A DNA stretch of 64,000 bases from Sediminibacterium soli. GTDB lineage: Bacteria; Bacteroidota; Bacteroidia; Chitinophagales; Chitinophagaceae. This document shows positions 15,473 through 24,502 of this stretch, in pieces. Numbering within the stretch: the stretch's first letter is position 1; each line of letters starts with the position of its first letter. The stretch spans positions 124,001 to 188,000 of the forward strand of contig NZ_JAACJR010000003.1 in the NCBI RefSeq assembly GCF_009939225.1. The letters are read 5' to 3'. The translations under genes and the position numbers were made by a program. Below the pieces are notes generated by a model. The model worked only from the letters and a program-made list of their open reading frames with translations. It ran no database searches and was not told the DNA's origin.

Positions 15473-18400
15473 CTAGGCTATGCGTTTTACCTCTCTCATT
15501 TTACCCATCCATACCCGTTTACCCTGTATCCATTTCACAAAGAACATTACACCGACAAGGATAAAGAAGAAAGGACCTGTAAAGCCCAACAGTGCTACGA
15601 ACTTGGTTCCGTAGAACCTGGCCATCGGTCTTCTCAGGCGTTCGCTGATGATATACATACTTGGCACCATCACCAATGTCAGGAAGAACGCAAACAGCAG
15701 ACCAAAGATGATCGTCCAGCTCAGCGGCCCCCAGAACACCACGCTGTCGCCACCGAAGAAGATATGCGGGTTCAGGTCACGGAACAGCGCCACGAAATCG
15801 ATATTGAAGCCAACGGCCAGCGGTAACAGACCCAGCATCGTTGCAATAGCGGTAAGCATTACAGGAATGATACGGATCTTACCCGCCTCGATAGCGGCCT
15901 CTCTTGTTTTATAACCTCTTCCGCGCAGTTCATCCGTGAACTCGATCAGCAGGATACCGTTCTTGATAACGATACCCGCCAGACCGATGATACCCACGCC
16001 CACCATGATCGTTGCCATCGTCATACCTGTAAAGGCATAGCCCAGGAATACACCGATGATGGAGAAGAATATCTCTGTCAGTACAATAAACGGTTTGCTC
16101 AGGCTGTTGAACTGCAGCACCAGGATCAGGAAGATCAGCAGCAGCGCGGTCATCAGCGCGGTTCCGAGAAAGCTCATGGTTTCTGCCTGCTGCTCGCTTT
16201 CGCCCGTTTGTTTGATGGTTACATCGGCAGGTATCCTGGTCTTTTGCTTGAACTCTGCGATTTTCTTGGCGAGTTCCACATTCACCGGGCCCGTCAGTGA
16301 AGGGTCCAGTACGTTAGACTGCAACTGTATCGTGCGTTTTACGTTCTTTCTCTTTACACCGCCCGAGGTATTGGTATAGTCGATCGTTGCCACCGCGTTC
16401 AACGGTACCTGTTTGATGCCCATGGTTCCCATATCGCGGAAAGTAAGGCGCATATTCATCAGGTCGTTGATATTGTTGCGCTGCAGCATATCGTAACGGA
16501 TCTGGATCTTGTATTCATCTTCGCCGTCTTTCAGCTTACTTGCCTCGCGGCCAAATACGGCCGAACGTATTTCCTGTCCTATCTGCGCGGTGCTCAGTCC
16601 TTCACGCAGCGCCCGCTCGCGATCGATATTGATGGTGATCTCGGGGTTCTGCAGGTCCACATCCATCTTCAGGCTTTCGATGCCGTAGATGCGGTTGGTG
16701 TCGAGGTGGTTCTGCAGGTCGTACGCCACTTTTGCGATCTGGTCAAAGTCATCGCCGCTGATCTCGATGTTCACGGGAGGATCGGTGGGAGGACCGGAGT
16801 CTTCCTGTCCAACCTCTATACTGGCGCCGGGTATGCCTTTCATCTGTTCGCGTATCGCAGCCATGATCGGTGCGGTTGACCTGCCATCGCGGTCCTTGAA
16901 TTCAACAAAGGATACCTGCAGGCGACCGAGATGGCTTTGTGTGCTCCTGTTGTTATCACGCGGGTTGTTGGCGCTCACCGCCACGTTGGCGATCACGCTT
17001 TCCACCAGCGAGCCGGGTGCGCCGGGCTGGTCTTTACCCAGTACGGTATACACACGTTTTTCGAGTATGCGCAGTGCCGAATCGGTTGTGGCCGTTTTTG
17101 TACCGATGGGCATTTTCAGGTAAACATATACAAAATGCGGATCGCCGCTGGGGAAGAAGGGTTTGGGGTTATTACGGATCACCAGCAATACCAGCGAAAC
17201 AGGGAACAGCAGGAACATGGCCACAAGCAGTCTTGCCGGACGTTTACCTTTCAGCACCCAATGCAGCAGTTTTTCGTACCGGTTCATCAGTCCGGGTAAT
17301 ATCCTTTCCTGGAAATAATGAATGATGCCGCGCAGTACATACCGGTTCAGCACCATCAGCAGCGCCATGAATAAAAGGAAATTGCCGAAGCCGTGCCATC
17401 CGAAGAGGTTGAACAACAAACCGAATGCGATGGTTACCCAGAAAAGCGGTTTACGGAATATTTTATTCTTGGCTTCTTCAAACTCCCTGCCTTCGGGGCG
17501 CATAAAGCTCACCGCGAATACGGGGTTGATGATGAATGCAACGATCAGCGAAGCCGCCAGCGTCAGGATCAGCATGGTGGGCAGGTAGATCATGAACTTA
17601 CCGATAAGCCCTTTCCATAACAACAGCGGGAAGAAGGGTGCCAGCGTGGTAAGTGTACCGGCCAGCACGGGAACGAACACTTCACCCGCAGCTTCTTTTG
17701 CGGCGCGTTCAATCTTTACCTTGCCGTTGTGGTAAATACGGTGTGTATTCTCGATCACCACGATGGCGTCGTCCACAATAATACCCAGGCCGAACAGCAG
17801 CGCAAACAGCACAATGAAGTTCAGCGTTACATGCGTGCCCACAATGCCATCCGCCACCGGAAGAAAGAGGAATGCCACAAATACGCTCAGCGGCACACTC
17901 AGGGCAACGAAGAACGCATTGGTTACGCCCATAAAGAACATCAGTACCAGCAATACCAGTACAAAACCGATGATGATGGTGTTTACCAGGTCGTTGAAGG
18001 AGGTTCTTGTCTGTACGCTCTGGTCGCCGGTGATCACCACTTTCAGGTTGGGAGGCAGTTCGCCCTTGGTTTTCATATCGGCAACAACGGCTTTGATCTT
18101 ATCCGCCGTTTCGATCAGGTTCTCACCGCTTCTCTTGATCACATTCAGGGTAACCACGTTCTTGCCGTCGAGGCGCGCATAGCTTTCGGTTTCTTTTACG
18201 GTATCAACGATCTGCGCTACATCGCGGAGATAGATAGGCGCCGCCTGCAGATTTTTTACCACGATGTTCTGCATATCGAATGCGGAAACAAACTGGCCTT
18301 TTACACGGATGGTTCTTTTCATTTCACCCACTTCCACAAGACCACCGCTGATATCGCGGTTCTCGTAGTTGATGGCATTGGCGATATCGGTAAAGGAAAG

Positions 18401-19036
18401 TTTGGCGGCCTGCATTTTGAATGGATCCACGTTTACCTGGATCTCACGCTCCGGCGCACCCACGATATCGGCACGGTTGATCTCGCTCAGCTCTTCGAAC
18501 CTGTCCTGCATCTTGTCGGCATATTTCTTCAGCGTCATTCCGTCAAAATCACCGCTCACGTTCACGTACATGATGGGCATTTCGCTGAAATCGAATTCCT
18601 GCACATTGGGCTGCTGGGTAAGATCGTTGGGAAGATCGGTCTGCGCTTTGTCGATGGCATCCTTTACTTTGGTCTTGGCCAAATCCGTTTTTACATCCGT
18701 ATCAAACTCGATGATGATCAGCGAATAGTCCTGCTGCGAGGTGGAAGTGATCTTGTTCACTTTTGCACCGCTGATGCCCTTCAGTTGTTTTTCGATGGGC
18801 CGGGTAACCAGGTTCTCGATGTCTTTGGGAGAAGTGCCAAAGTATACCGTGGTAACGCTGATGGTGGGCACCACGATATCCGGAAACTGTTCCTTGGGCA
18901 GCGTATTGAATTTTGTCAAACCATATAACGATATCAGTATCGTAATGATATAGACGGCCGTACGGTTGTCAACAGCCCAGCTGGTTGGCTTGAACTGTTT
19001 GAATTTTTTTGATATGCCTTCTAAGAATTGGTGCAT
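15473..19036 (-). CDS. RND efflux transporter, inner-membrane permease
   Basis: Proton-driven inner-membrane pump of the AcrB/HAE type, 1187 residues, somewhat longer than AcrB (1049). The first membrane segment is at about residues 27-45. TM4 carries LGIIVDDAIVVIEN, the Asp-Asp proton relay pair. TM10 carries GIVIKNGILLIEF with the matching relay lysine. Two large periplasmic loops lie between TM1-2 and TM7-8. A hydrophobic insert at about 530-560 and the long C-terminal hydrophobic tail account for the extra length. It is the last gene of tetR-tolC-adaptor-permease and is followed by a terminator. Substrate unknown. Confidence 0.95.
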   Translation of the reverse strand: MHQFLEGISKKFKQFKPTSWAVDNRTAVYIITILISLYGLTKFNTLPKEQFPDIVVPTISVTTVYFGTSPKDIENLVTRPIEKQLKGISGAKVNKITSTSQQDYSLIIIEFDTDVKTDLAKTKVKDAIDKAQTDLPNDLTQQPNVQEFDFSEMPIMYVNVSGDFDGMTLKKYADKMQDRFEELSEINRADIVGAPEREIQVNVDPFKMQAAKLSFTDIANAINYENRDISGGLVEVGEMKRTIRVKGQFVSAFDMQNIVVKNLQAAPIYLRDVAQIVDTVKETESYARLDGKNVVTLNVIKRSGENLIETADKIKAVVADMKTKGELPPNLKVVITGDQSVQTRTSFNDLVNTIIIGFVLVLLVLMFFMGVTNAFFVALSVPLSVFVAFLFLPVADGIVGTHVTLNFIVLFALLFGLGIIVDDAIVVIENTHRIYHNGKVKIERAAKEAAGEVFVPVLAGTLTTLAPFFPLLLWKGLIGKFMIYLPTMLILTLAASLIVAFIINPVFAVSFMRPEGREFEEAKNKIFRKPLFWVTIAFGLLFNLFGWHGFGNFLLFMALLMVLNRYVLRGIIHYFQERILPGLMNRYEKLLHWVLKGKRPARLLVAMFLLFPVSLVLLVIRNNPKPFFPSGDPHFVYVYLKMPIGTKTATTDSALRILEKRVYTVLGKDQPGAPGSLVESVIANVAVSANNPRDNNRSTQSHLGRLQVSFVEFKDRDGRSTAPIMAAIREQMKGIPGASIEVGQEDSGPPTDPPVNIEISGDDFDQIAKVAYDLQNHLDTNRIYGIESLKMDVDLQNPEITINIDRERALREGLSTAQIGQEIRSAVFGREASKLKDGEDEYKIQIRYDMLQRNNINDLMNMRLTFRDMGTMGIKQVPLNAVATIDYTNTSGGVKRKNVKRTIQLQSNVLDPSLTGPVNVELAKKIAEFKQKTRIPADVTIKQTGESEQQAETMSFLGTALMTALLLIFLILVLQFNSLSKPFIVLTEIFFSIIGVFLGYAFTGMTMATIMVGVGIIGLAGIVIKNGILLIEFTDELRGRGYKTREAAIEAGKIRIIPVMLTAIATMLGLLPLAVGFNIDFVALFRDLNPHIFFGGDSVVFWGPLSWTIIFGLLFAFFLTLVMVPSMYIISERLRRPMARFYGTKFVALLGFTGPFFFILVGVMFFVKWIQGKRVWMGKMREVKRIA

Positions 19037-19132
19037 ATAATTGTTTTTAGTAGTCAGCTATTGGTTCGGGTAAAGTGAAAGGCAGGCGGTTGAAAGCCCG
19101 TGAGCCGGCCGGCTGCTTTTCACATTTGACTG

Positions 19133-20332
19133 TTAGGATTTCCGCAATACCTGTCCGTCGTAAATATTCTGGTATCCTTCGGTGATCAGTTGCTGTCCGG
19201 CGATCAGGCCGCTCCTGATCTCGATTGCCTGTCCGTAAAGCTCGCCAACCACCACATGTTTTTTGCGGGCCACCAGTTTACCGCCTTCGGTTACGGCGAT
19301 GAACACAAACTTGCCGCTTTCATCGGTGCCCACTGTATTTACGGGAACGGCGATGGCATTGGCTGCAGAGTAGTCAAGTATTTTCACTTCTGCGATCTGG
19401 TTCGGGCGGATATTGTTATCCGCCGGCAGTTTGGCTTCCGCGCGGAACGAGCGGTTATTCGGATCGATCACCTGTCCGGAAAGCGTGATCGCCACCGTAA
19501 AGGTCCTGTTCACATCGGGCAGCCTTACTATCACCTGCGAACCGGGGCGCACTTTACCGCTGTAGTTCTCGGGTACATCGGTGATCACTTTCAGGTTATT
19601 GGTATTTACGATCTTGATCTGCGGCGTGGTGCCTACTGCACCGCTGAAAATTTCGCCCACCCTTACGTTCACTTCATCGGCAACGCCATCCACATCGGCG
19701 TAAACATTATAGCCACTCAGCTGTTCCTCCTGCACCTTGATGCTTTCATTGGCGGCGGCCAGCTGTTTTTCGAGTGTTTCCACATTGGTGCGCGCGGTAA
19801 TCAGTTCTATTTCGGTGCCGATACCCTGTTTCCATAAATTGTTGCGGCGGTTGTATACATCTTTCGCCAGCGACAGTTGTGTTTTGATGGTTTCGGTATT
19901 CTGTCTTGAAGCGGCTACCTGCTGTCTGATGATCGCATCATCCAGTTTCAGCAGCAGCTGTCCTTTTCGTACCCTGTCGCCGCGTTTTACATAGATGGCC
20001 CTTACCTGTGCAGGTCCCATACGGGGGGCGATATAAGAGATATTGTCCGATTCAACACGTCCCTGCAGGTCTATATAGTGAGCAAAAGGCTGCAGCACCA
20101 GCGGGGCGGTGGTTACCAGTTTGGCTGCATCGCTGCCCGCGGCCGATGTATCGAGTTTGGCGATCTCCTGCTCCAGTGTTTTGATCTTGTCGCCGATAGC
20201 GGCCTGGTCTTTTTTCAATTTCTCCAGTTCGGTCTTTTTGCCTGCAAGGGTATTGGTATCGGTTGTACCACCGCCACAGGAAGCAACCGTAAGCGCCGTT
20301 GCCATAAAAATCACCTGTACTATCTTTTGCAT
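19133..20332 (-). CDS. RND periplasmic adaptor (membrane fusion protein), lipoprotein
   Basis: Periplasmic adaptor that joins the pump to the TolC channel, 399 residues. The N-terminus ends in the lipobox-like LTVASC, so it should be lipid-anchored at Cys19. Residues about 30-65 are a predicted short coiled coil (KKTELEKLKKDQAAIGDKI region). The lipoyl-type motif follows (RVESDNISYIAPRMGPAQVRAIYVKRGDRVRKGQLLLKLDD), then the helical hairpin and the beta-barrel domain. It lies 26 nt after the tolC stop and 96 nt before the permease. Confidence 0.94.
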   Translation of the reverse strand: MQKIVQVIFMATALTVASCGGGTTDTNTLAGKKTELEKLKKDQAAIGDKIKTLEQEIAKLDTSAAGSDAAKLVTTAPLVLQPFAHYIDLQGRVESDNISYIAPRMGPAQVRAIYVKRGDRVRKGQLLLKLDDAIIRQQVAASRQNTETIKTQLSLAKDVYNRRNNLWKQGIGTEIELITARTNVETLEKQLAAANESIKVQEEQLSGYNVYADVDGVADEVNVRVGEIFSGAVGTTPQIKIVNTNNLKVITDVPENYSGKVRPGSQVIVRLPDVNRTFTVAITLSGQVIDPNNRSFRAEAKLPADNNIRPNQIAEVKILDYSAANAIAVPVNTVGTDESGKFVFIAVTEGGKLVARKKHVVVGELYGQAIEIRSGLIAGQQLITEGYQNIYDGQVLRKS

Positions 20333-20358
20333 ATACTGAGTTTTGAAGTTTTGGTTAA

Positions 20359-21720
20359 TTAGAGTTTGCCCGTCGCCTTGAGGTAATCAACCCTTGCGAT
20401 GATGGCATTATAAAGTGCATTGATATAATTGGTTTGCGCGGTCACCAGGTCTGTCTGCGCTGCATTGATCTCCGTATTGGAGCCGGTACCGGCTTCGAAT
20501 TTCTTTTTGGTCTGGCTGTATACGTTCTCGGCCAGCTGCATATTGCGTTTCTGGAAATCCATTGTCGCCAGCGCGCTGCTGAAATTGATCTTCGCGGTTT
20601 CCACTTCGCTGTCTATCGTTAAACGCAGGTTGTCCAGCTGGTTATCCGTTTGCTGCATCTCCAGTTTTGCCTTCCTGATGCGTGCGTCTTTGGCAAACCC
20701 GTCGAAGATGGGAATAGACAGGCTCAGCCCGATATACGAAGTCGTGAACCAGGGATACTTGCTGCCGCCCTTGAAAAAGGAAAAATCGTTGCGCTGTGCG
20801 TTCTTGCTGTACGAGGCATTGAAGGAAAGCGTTGGCAGATAGGCCAGTTTGTAACGGCGTATATTGAACTCGTTGAGTTTTCTGCCCAGTGAAAGGTACT
20901 GGTATTCCTTCCTGTTGTTATAGGCATAGCCCGTGTCGGCCAGTATACCGCTTTTTACCTGGTCGTCTGTGATCCTGTCTGTAAGCACCAGCGTATCCTT
21001 TACAGGCATACCCATCAGTGTTTTCAGGCCGATATAGCCCACAGAGATGCTGTTCAGCGCTTTTGTCTTTTCTGTCTGCAGGTTGGCCAGCTGCACGGAT
21101 ACTTTGTCGATATCCAGTTTTTCGGCAAAACCGTTTTTATACAGTTCGCCTGCATCGCTCTGCAGTTTGGTAAGACGGGCGATATTGGCATCGAGCAGTT
21201 CTATCTGTGTTTTGCTCACCGCCAGCTGGTAGTAGATCTTGTGGATATTTGCCTTGATCATCTCCTCGGTAACCTCTGCATTTTTCTGCTGGAAATCAAG
21301 CGATGTGGCCCTTGCCTGCAGCCCGATGAACACCTGTCCGTCGAACAGCAGCTGGTTCAGCGTAATACCGCCGTTGGCATTGTACTTGGTGCCGAACTGC
21401 ACAGGTATATAGGTACCTGCCGGCTGACCGAACACTTCGCCCGGGATCAGTGAAGTGGGAATTTTGAGGTAATCGGTAACGCCGATATTGGCTGATACCT
21501 GCGGTAAAGCGGCGGAAGTAATGTCCCTGTTGGTCTGCTTCTGAATCTGCAAGTTCAGCAAGGCATTTTTAACCTGTACATTATGCTTCCTTGCATACTC
21601 CACCGCCTGCTGTACTGTGAATTCGTGACGGGTACTGCTGTCGCTCTGCGCCTGAACGGCAAACATTGCCAGCAGCCAGCCGCACAGCATCATGATACTT
21701 TTCATTCGTCTGTTGCTCAT
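20359..21720 (-). CDS. TolC family outer-membrane efflux protein
   Basis: Outer-membrane channel of the tripartite pump, 453 residues, with signal peptide MKSIMMLCGWLLAMFAVQAQ after five residues. TolC-type helical segments are visible at FTVQQAVEYARKHNVQVKNALLNLQIQ and near the C-terminus (KKKFEAGTGSNTEINAAQTDLVTAQTNYINALYNAIIARVDYLKATGKL). Its ATG overlaps the tetR stop (ATGA), so the two are translationally coupled. Confidence 0.94.
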   Translation of the reverse strand: MSNRRMKSIMMLCGWLLAMFAVQAQSDSSTRHEFTVQQAVEYARKHNVQVKNALLNLQIQKQTNRDITSAALPQVSANIGVTDYLKIPTSLIPGEVFGQPAGTYIPVQFGTKYNANGGITLNQLLFDGQVFIGLQARATSLDFQQKNAEVTEEMIKANIHKIYYQLAVSKTQIELLDANIARLTKLQSDAGELYKNGFAEKLDIDKVSVQLANLQTEKTKALNSISVGYIGLKTLMGMPVKDTLVLTDRITDDQVKSGILADTGYAYNNRKEYQYLSLGRKLNEFNIRRYKLAYLPTLSFNASYSKNAQRNDFSFFKGGSKYPWFTTSYIGLSLSIPIFDGFAKDARIRKAKLEMQQTDNQLDNLRLTIDSEVETAKINFSSALATMDFQKRNMQLAENVYSQTKKKFEAGTGSNTEINAAQTDLVTAQTNYINALYNAIIARVDYLKATGKL

Positions 21721-22346
21721 AAGGTGTGTGGTTTTTGTCTTTGGTGCTTATATTTTTGAATCAATTTCTGACCCTTTGCGGTGGCCAGTCCGCATAAAAA
21801 ATTATCCGTGATCTCCTTGATCACCACGCCCAGGTTATGCCTGCCGGCCTGGAACAGCTCGGGGTTGAATACCAGGAATATCGACGCCAGCCTGAAACGG
21901 CTGAGGATATCCACCTGTATATCCTCGCGGTAAAGCCCGTCGCTGATACCCGATTCAAGGTTTTCCTTTACCATGGTGTACAGGAACTTATCTTTGTAAT
22001 CGTTGTATTTTTTGAAAGCCCTCGGGTGGTATTTCTCCATATCGAAGATCAGCGAAGGGTTCATGCGACTGAAAATATCCAGTACCATATCCATGGCCAT
22101 AAATATTTCATGTACCGCGTTTTCGCTTTTGTGTTTGTGCTGTTTGCACATTTTCTCACTGTCTGCGAGCTCGATATCGATCACATCGTCCACCAGCGCG
22201 TCTTTATCGGTATAAAACTGGTAAATGGTTTTCTTGCTTATACCAAGCTGGTTGGCCACCTCATCCATGCTTACGCTGCGTATGCCGTAACGCATAAACA
22301 GCTCATGGGCTTTGCTGACAATTCTTTCCTGTGGTTCCATAATCAT
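21717..22346 (-). CDS. TetR family repressor of the efflux operon
   Basis: TetR-type transcription regulator, 209 residues. The N-terminal helix-turn-helix is GIRSVSMDEVANQLGISKKTIYQFYTDKDALV (about residues 20-52). The rest is an all-helical ligand domain. It is first in the operon, and a GGAAACT/AGTTTCC inverted repeat sits directly upstream across the promoter, so it probably represses itself and the pump. A second ATG two codons in (22340) is also possible. Confidence 0.92.
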   Translation of the reverse strand: MIMEPQERIVSKAHELFMRYGIRSVSMDEVANQLGISKKTIYQFYTDKDALVDDVIDIELADSEKMCKQHKHKSENAVHEIFMAMDMVLDIFSRMNPSLIFDMEKYHPRAFKKYNDYKDKFLYTMVKENLESGISDGLYREDIQVDILSRFRLASIFLVFNPELFQAGRHNLGVVIKEITDNFLCGLATAKGQKLIQKYKHQRQKPHTL

Positions 22347-22357
22347 ATAGAAGGACG

Positions 22358-22365
22358 CAAAACTA
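22358..22365 (-). promoter_or_regulatory. -7 box (TAGTTTTG) of the efflux operon
   Basis: The minus strand reads TAGTTTTG, an exact TAnnTTTG match, 11 nt before the tetR ATG. Confidence 0.6.
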
Positions 22366-22366
22366 T

Positions 22367-22394
22367 GGAAACTTATTTTGAGGTTAGAGTTTCC
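22367..22394. promoter_or_regulatory. probable TetR operator of the efflux operon
   Basis: GGAAACT (22367-22373) and AGTTTCC (22388-22394) are perfect 7-bp inverted arms with a 14-bp spacer. They lie next to the -7 box, in the core promoter of the tetR-led operon. This is the usual placement of a TetR operator. Confidence 0.6.
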
Positions 22395-22452
22395 AACGCT
22401 ATTTTTTTATGAATTTGTGTTGAACGGTAAACGATCGCCCCTAAACAAATTC

Positions 22453-22519
22453 CCGCTGTAATGCTTATCGCTGTCAGTTTTCCTGATTGGTTCACTGACA
22501 AGTAAATGAATTACAGCGG
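22453..22519. repeat. nested palindrome upstream of the DUF502 gene
   Basis: The outer arms CCGCTGTAAT (22453-22462) and ATTACAGCGG (22510-22519) are exact complements. Inner arms TGTCAGT (22472-22478) and ACTGACA (22494-22500) are also exact. No T-tract follows. Confidence 0.7.
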
Positions 22520-22561
22520 CGATTGCTGATTTCTTGTTTATTTTACAGCGCAATACCACGC

Positions 22562-23203
22562 ATGGCCAAAACCAACAACCCTACCCTTCGTTTTTACCTC
22601 AGACGTCTGCTCCAGCTGTTTATCCAGGGACTGGTGGTGCTGGCGCCCATCGGCATTACGCTATGGGTTGTCATTGGTCTGTTCAGTCTTGTAGATAATA
22701 TACTGCCCAATATTATCCATACCGTGGCCCCCAGCCTTTTACCCAGGGATGCCGACGGTAATATCAACAGCATACCCGGTCTTGGCTTTGTGGTGGTGGT
22801 AACGCTTGTACTGATAGTCGGATGGCTCTCCTCTTTATTTTTTATCGGACGCGTAGTTTCTGTTTTTGATGCTGTTTTGGAGAAAACGCCGGGTATCAAG
22901 TTCATCTATTCCTCTGTAAAAGATTTTTTCGAAGCTTTTGCGGGCAACAAAAAGAAATTCGATAAACCCGTACTGGTCAATGTGGATGGGGCCGATGTAT
23001 GGCGTATCGGTTTTATCACCCAGCCCAATGCCCACGAATTTGGTCTGCCGGAGCATGTAACCGTTTATGTGCCACACTCTTATGCCATTTCAGGTATTAC
23101 CTATATGGTTCCCCGCAGCAGGGTCAGGCTGCTCACCAATATCAGCGCGGTGGACGCCATGAAGTATACCGTATCGGGTGGGGTCACGGATGTGCATGAG
23201 TGA
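22562..23203 (+). CDS. DUF502 family membrane protein
   Basis: Inner-membrane protein of unknown function, 213 residues from the ATG at 22562. The earlier in-frame ATG at 22523 would add 13 residues overlapping the spacer palindrome region and is less likely. Two hydrophobic segments lie at about residues 18-45 (LFIQGLVVLAPIGITLWVVIGLF) and 70-100 (GLGFVVVVTLVLIVGWLSSLFF). The conserved PGIKFIYSSVKDFFEAF and the C-terminal PHSYAISGITYMVPRSRVRLL match DUF502 proteins. Confidence 0.85.
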   Translation: MAKTNNPTLRFYLRRLLQLFIQGLVVLAPIGITLWVVIGLFSLVDNILPNIIHTVAPSLLPRDADGNINSIPGLGFVVVVTLVLIVGWLSSLFFIGRVVSVFDAVLEKTPGIKFIYSSVKDFFEAFAGNKKKFDKPVLVNVDGADVWRIGFITQPNAHEFGLPEHVTVYVPHSYAISGITYMVPRSRVRLLTNISAVDAMKYTVSGGVTDVHE

Positions 23204-23210
23204 GAGGGTG

Positions 23211-23306
23211 GTTTAATGGCTGCACTGTTATATTGTTTTACCGCAGACCGGGAAAAAATAATGCGCTGCCTGGCCAAACGGCAATCAAACCATGCAGCCA
23301 TGAAAC
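23211..23306. repeat. inverted repeat upstream of serC
   Basis: GTTTAATGGCTGCA (23211-23224) and its complement near 23293-23306 match at 13 of 14 positions, about 68 nt apart. It lies in the gap between the DUF502 gene and serC. Confidence 0.55.
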
Positions 23307-23332
23307 AGTGTCACCCCCCGCCCAAAAATCCC

Positions 23333-23340
23333 TACCTTGC
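23333..23340 (+). promoter_or_regulatory. probable -7 box of serC (TACCTTGC)
   Basis: TACCTTGC is close to TAnnTTTG and lies 17 nt before the serC ATG at 23358. It is the only promoter-like element in the gap. Confidence 0.4.
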
Positions 23341-23357
23341 AGCCGCAAGCAAACGGG

Positions 23358-24428
23358 ATGAAACTGCATAATTTTAATTCAGGGCCTTCTATTCTGCCCC
23401 AGCCGGTACTCGATGAGGCGGCAAGAGCCATTCATGATTTTAACGGTACGGGTTTATCGATACTCGAGATCGGGCACCGTACGCCCTGGTTCCAGGAAGT
23501 ACTGAACGAAGCGGTGGCTTCGGTAAAGAAGCTGATGCAGCTGGATGATGCCTACGAGGTGCTGTTCCTGCACGGGGGCGCTACCACGCAGTTCATGCAG
23601 GTGCCGATGAACCTGCTGGATACCGGCGATGCCGCAGCCTACTGCGTAAACGGCATCTGGGGAAGCAAGGCATCCAAGGAAGCCGCTGTGTTTGGCACCG
23701 CCGCCGTTGTATCCGATTCTGCCGATAAGGGACATACTTATATAGGTAAGGATTTTGATGTGCCGGCAGGCGCAAAATACCTGCATATCACCACCAATAA
23801 TACCGTGGAGGGCACACAATGGCATAACTACCCATCTGCCGGCGCGCCGCTGATAGGCGATATGAGCAGCGATATCTTCAGCAGACCTGTTGATTTCAGG
23901 AAATTTTCACTGATCTATGCAGGCGCACAGAAGAATATGGGTGCCGCGGGGGTAAACCTGGTGGTGGTGAAGAAAGAGATACTGGGCCAGGTGAAGCGCC
24001 GCATACCCATCATCATGGACTACCGCAAACACATAGAAGCGGGCTCGCTGATGAACACGCCGCCGGTATTTGCCGTATATGTGAGCATGCTTACCCTGCG
24101 CTGGATACTCGCCGAAGGCGGGCTGGAAGCGATGGGTAAAAAAAGTAAGGAAAAATCCGATCTTTTATACAATACGATCGATACCCTGCCCGTCTTTACC
24201 TGTAAGGTGGCCAAAGAAGACAGGAGCCAGATGAATGCCGTTTTTTTTCTGACAGACCCTGCCCTCGAAACCCCCTTCCTGGACCTCTGTAAAAAAGAAG
24301 GCATGATAGGCGTAAAAGGCTATCGTACCGTTGGCGGTGTACGTGTAAGCATGTACAATGCGCTTGCCCCCGAAAGCGTTCAGGCATTTTGCACACTGAT
24401 GAAGGATTTCGCCGTTAAACATGGCTGA
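23358..24428 (+). CDS. serC: phosphoserine aminotransferase
   Basis: PLP enzyme of serine synthesis (3-phosphohydroxypyruvate to phosphoserine; also used in the pyridoxine pathway), 356 residues from the ATG at 23358 (MKLHNFNSGPSILPQ). Motifs: HRTPWFQEVL, LFLHGGATTQFMQVPMNLL, the cofactor segment NNTVEGTQW, GDMSSDIFSRPVD and the Schiff-base lysine in IYAGAQKNMGAAG. serA is not next to it in this window. The inositol-lipid operon follows instead. Confidence 0.97.
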   Translation: MKLHNFNSGPSILPQPVLDEAARAIHDFNGTGLSILEIGHRTPWFQEVLNEAVASVKKLMQLDDAYEVLFLHGGATTQFMQVPMNLLDTGDAAAYCVNGIWGSKASKEAAVFGTAAVVSDSADKGHTYIGKDFDVPAGAKYLHITTNNTVEGTQWHNYPSAGAPLIGDMSSDIFSRPVDFRKFSLIYAGAQKNMGAAGVNLVVVKKEILGQVKRRIPIIMDYRKHIEAGSLMNTPPVFAVYVSMLTLRWILAEGGLEAMGKKSKEKSDLLYNTIDTLPVFTCKVAKEDRSQMNAVFFLTDPALETPFLDLCKKEGMIGVKGYRTVGGVRVSMYNALAPESVQAFCTLMKDFAVKHG

Positions 24429-24464
24429 TCAACCGACTGAAAGCAGACAGAAAGTATTTTCCCC

Positions 24465-24500
24465 TAATTTTGGACCGGAAAACGATTTTGGTCGAAAATT
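24465..24500. promoter_or_regulatory. TetR promoter with 35-bp near-palindrome operator
   Basis: TAATTTTG (24465-24472) is an exact -7 box. From 24466 to 24500 the sequence is close to a perfect palindrome around the central CG (27 of 35 positions symmetrical, outer AATTTT/AAAATT and GACC/GGTC). It ends 2 nt before the TetR ATG. A repressor bound here would cover the -7 box and start site. Confidence 0.65.
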
Positions 24501-24502
24501 AT

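Noticed and set aside
17729..18928. 399-residue plus-strand ORF
   Set aside because: Antisense shadow of the RND permease, which has full family motifs in its own frame.
24466..24500. Palindrome as a terminator for serC
   Set aside because: No T-tract follows and it overlaps an exact -7 box; an operator is the better reading.
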